From assembly GCA_049840815.1 (NCBI GenBank), contig JASGJI010000007.1:1-64000 (forward strand): a stretch of 64,000 nt of DNA, given 5' to 3'. This document shows, in pieces, positions 61,767 through 64,000 of the stretch. The notes under the pieces are model-generated. The model was not told the origin of the DNA. It saw nothing but the letters and a program-made list of their open reading frames with translations, and did no database searches. This stretch comes from JASGDN01 sp049840815 (lineage in GTDB: Bacteria > Chloroflexota > Chloroflexia > Thermomicrobiales > UBA6265). The position numbers were made by a program, and so were the translations under genes. Every line of letters starts with the position of its first letter. Position 1 is the first letter of the stretch.

Positions 61767-61955
61767 ATGACCATCCAGGCATCGGAACACGCCCATCCGA
61801 TCACCCGTCCCATCACGCATCCGGTCACGTCGTCGACGGATTTTCGGAATCGGCGTGGATTCGGGCGTTTTGGCCGCATAAGGGAGCCGACTGTCAGGGG
61901 TCATGCCCCTGACAACCTCGTTCCCATCGCCCTTCCGGCAAGGACGCTCCAATGA
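61767..61955 (+). CDS. Small open frame coupled to the Replic_Relax gene
   Basis: 62 residues from ATG 61767, with GAGGGAG upstream. The peptide is rich in Arg, Pro, His and Thr without a clear fold, but its stop overlaps the next start as ATGA (61952-61955), the arrangement used throughout this element. It may be a leader for the next gene rather than a functional protein. Confidence 0.35.
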   Translation: MTIQASEHAHPITRPITHPVTSSTDFRNRRGFGRFGRIREPTVRGHAPDNLVPIALPARTLQ

Positions 61956-62753
61956 CCTCGATCCGTATCAGCGTTGCCGAACTCCAACGACTCGCGAAGC
62001 GGCTGAGTGAGCGGGATTGGGGCATTCTCCGCTTCCTCCACCAGCACCGCTATGCCACAACCGATCAGCTGCGGCGGGTCTTCTTCGTTGATCACGCCAA
62101 TCCCGCCGCGGCCACCCGCGCCTGCGTGCGGGTGCTCGACCGCCTGCTGGGACTGCGCATCGTGACGCGGCTCGAACGGCGAGTCGGCGGCGTCCGGCAT
62201 GGCTCGGCCGGCTTCATCTGGTGCCTCGATATGATCGGGGACCGGTTGACGCGGGCGGAGGGTGGATCCCGGAAGCGGGTGCTGGAGCCGTCGTTCCCGT
62301 TTCTCACGCACACGCTGGCGGTGACCGAGACGCACGTCGCGCTGCTGGCGGCGGCGCGAGCGGGGAGCTTCCTTTTGAGTGGCGTGCAGGTGGAGACGGA
62401 GGCGTGGCGGGAGTATGTCGGCTCCCGGCGGCGTCCGGAGCATGCTCAAGCCCGACCTGATGGTGACGGTGAGCAGCGACGACTACGACGACCACTGGTA
62501 CCTCGAGGTCGATCTCGGCACGGAGTCGCTGCCGGCGCTCCTCAAGAAGTGCCGGGCCTACGACGACTACCGGCGGACGGGCCGTGCCCAGGCCGAACAC
62601 GGGGTCTTTCCCCGCGTGCTCTGGGTGCTGACGACGCAGGATCGCGTGATGAAGCTCACGACCGCGGTCGCCGCGGAGCCGATCGTGCCAGACCGGCTCT
62701 TCGTCGCGATCACGCCCGACGCGTTGATCGCCACGCTGCGTGACCCACCGTAG
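61952..62753 (+). pseudogene. Replication-relaxation (Replic_Relax) family protein with a frameshift
   Basis: From ATG 61952 the sequence reads ISVAELQRLAKRLSERDWGI and then a winged-helix segment (FLHQHRYATTDQLRRVFFVD), followed by RVLDRLLGLRIVTRLERRVG, all typical of the plasmid/ICE Replic_Relax family. Near 62418-62425 the frame shifts; the other frame continues SMLKPDLMVTV, DDHWYLEVDLGTESLPALLK and VLWVLTTQDRVMKLT to a TAG at 62751-62753, the family's C-terminal nuclease-like half with the (D)LE(V)D-type strand. The joined protein would be about 265 residues. Confidence 0.7.
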
Positions 62754-62881
62754 GTATCCAGTCGGGTTATCCACAGCCCTGTTGACGATTCCACATCACG
62801 ACGTGTCTCGACTTCGTCCACCAAACGAGGGTCAATAGAAGGAACGGGTCGACCCAGGCGTCGTCCCTGAAAGGAGCAAGA

Positions 62882-64000
62882 ATGACAACACCACGCAAGA
62901 GCAACAACGTGTCGACAGCCGTCAATGGCGGTCGGCGGCGGGGAATGGTAGCCAGCATCGAGAGCCTCCTACAGCTCGAGGACGTTCAACCACCCGAGAT
63001 CCAGCCAGGCGTCGGGTCTGCCGTGCTGTACCTTCGCGTCTCGGACCCACGGCAGCTGCAGACGTCGAGCGATATCGATGTGAACGGAAACTCGATCGCG
63101 ACCCAACAGGAGTTGACGCGTCGATACGCGAGAGAGAACAACATTTCCATCGTCGAGGAATTTATCGAACCTGGACGCTCTGGCCGGTCGATCAGCAAGC
63201 GGCCGAGCTTTCGCGACATGCTCTACTTCATCGAGGAACACTCGGAAGTCCGCTACGTCATCATCTACCAGCGGTCCCGCATGTTTCGGAATCAGGCTGA
63301 CGCGGCGCTCACAACACGCATTCTCGCCAACATGGGCGTGGCGCTCGTCTCCGCCACCGAAAACTTCGGCACCGGTCCGATGGCGTGGACGATGACTGGC
63401 ATGTCGGACTTAATGAACGAAGCGCAGGTCGTGAATGGAAGCAGCGACATCAGCTCGAAGATGCTCCATAAAGCCATGCGTGGCGGCACGACGGGCCGCG
63501 CTCGGATCGGCTACCTCAACGTGCGCAAGGATGTTGATGGCTACCAAGTGAACTCTATTGACATCGACCCTAAACGGGGGCCATTGGTGCGATGGGCCTT
63601 CGAGCAGTACGCCACCGGCGAGTACAGCGTGATCAAGCTGCAGCAAGAGCTCGCCGACCAAGGGTTGACCACTCGTCGCACTGCCAAGTGGGAAGAGCGC
63701 GTCTTATCGCGCAGCCAGCTGAGCGCGATGCTGCGGGATCCCTACTACACCGGCATGCTGCCGTACAAGGGGCAGCTCTATGAGGGACGCCACGAAGCGC
63801 TTGTGAGCCATGAGCTGTTCGAGCAGGTTCAGGCCATCATCGACTCGCGGATGCAGCGTACCCAGCGCGACATCACCCACAACCACTTCCTGCGCGGCAT
63901 GCTGCTCTGTGGGCGGTGTGAAGCCAATGGGCGTCGGCACCAGCTGGTGTACTCCCAAGCCAGAAACTCGAGTGGCGATATCTATGAGTACTACAGGTGC
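62882..64000 (+). CDS. Large serine recombinase (site-specific integrase), truncated by window end
   Basis: At least 373 residues, open to the last base. ATG 62882 is preceded by AAGGAG. The resolvase domain starts at AVLYLRVSDPRQ with the nucleophilic Ser54, followed by GRSGRSISKRPSFRDMLYFI and YQRSRMFRNQADAALTTRIL. The recombinase domain (AMRGGTTGRARIGYLNVRKD onward) and the start of a zinc ribbon (CGRCEANGRRHQLV) follow. A 40-residue N-terminal extension precedes the catalytic domain. Enzymes of this type integrate and excise phages and ICEs at specific attachment sites; attachment sites should lie beyond the right edge. Confidence 0.93.
   Translation, partial: MTTPRKSNNVSTAVNGGRRRGMVASIESLLQLEDVQPPEIQPGVGSAVLYLRVSDPRQLQTSSDIDVNGNSIATQQELTRRYARENNISIVEEFIEPGRSGRSISKRPSFRDMLYFIEEHSEVRYVIIYQRSRMFRNQADAALTTRILANMGVALVSATENFGTGPMAWTMTGMSDLMNEAQVVNGSSDISSKMLHKAMRGGTTGRARIGYLNVRKDVDGYQVNSIDIDPKRGPLVRWAFEQYATGEYSVIKLQQELADQGLTTRRTAKWEERVLSRSQLSAMLRDPYYTGMLPYKGQLYEGRHEALVSHELFEQVQAIIDSRMQRTQRDITHNHFLRGMLLCGRCEANGRRHQLVYSQARNSSGDIYEYYRC

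Noticed and set aside
1..64000. CRISPR arrays, tRNA and rRNA genes
   Set aside because: I saw no regularly spaced direct repeats, no tRNA cloverleaf with conserved T-loop, and no rRNA-like sequence.

Overview
The window looks like a chromosomal segment from a GC-rich bacterium of the Chloroflexota, most probably class Thermomicrobia (order Thermomicrobiales). The main clue is the many Tat-type ABC substrate-binding proteins whose mature ends begin with AQDATPxA or AQEATP-like segments, a pattern I recall from that group. Chloroflexota-style threonine/serine-rich surface proteins and the accumulation of solute-binding-protein operons agree with this. It is an inference from pattern, not from a marker gene.

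Layout. 0-3.2 kb: end of a membrane protein, an exported membrane-anchored protein, an EamA permease and a YesL-like protein, coupled by ATGA/GTGA overlaps. 3.8-17.2 kb: a sugar regulon with a promoter and two LacI-type operators, then Gfo/Idh/MocA dehydrogenase, CUT1 sugar-binding protein and two permeases, a TIM-barrel sugar isomerase, a second dehydrogenase, xylA and xylB; facing it are the LacI-family regulator, a RhaT/GRP-like sugar permease and a ThuA-like protein. The 14-base operator TGTCATCGATGACA recurs at both ends and in front of the regulator. 17.3-20.4 kb: a decayed IS5-type transposase, a RodA/FtsW-family gene and HTH debris. 20.4-28.5 kb: a leftward Opp/Dpp-type ABC system with three tandem family-5 binding proteins, the middle one a pseudogene. 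28.6-33.5 kb: two coupled half-transporters of exporter fold beside a wrecked iron-siderophore-type binding protein. 33.5-36.3 kb: a YG-motif surface protein, a tiny YG-motif membrane protein, tatA, a tatC interrupted by TGA, and a phage tail-fibre fragment.

36.5-43.4 kb: an LplA/LplB/YtcP-type sugar ABC operon ending in an unusual fusion of an FGE-like domain with a glycosidase, then a Zn/HTH/SANT-like protein. 43.6-47.2 kb: a repeat-containing secreted protein with two CxxCH motifs, and an MmyB-type XRE regulator. 47.2-48 kb: a decayed IS5/IS427-like element. 48-56.2 kb: a leftward aldouronate-use module with YtcP and LplB permeases, a binding protein, and a GH67 alpha-glucuronidase. 56.3-64 kb: an integrase remnant, then a mobile element with an MT-A70 methyltransferase, small membrane proteins, a frameshifted conjugation/HerA-like ATPase, a frameshifted Replic_Relax protein and a large serine recombinase cut by the window end.

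Together the intact genes point to plant hemicellulose (glucuronoxylan) use: two Lpl-type importers and one CUT1 importer bring in oligosaccharides, GH67 removes methylglucuronic acid, XylA and XylB feed xylose to the pentose phosphate pathway, and the Gfo/Idh enzymes, sugar isomerase and ThuA probably handle a second or modified sugar. None of the three sugar importers has its own ATPase. Frameshifts and nonsense codons are frequent in accessory genes; whether this is real decay or assembly error is the main uncertainty.
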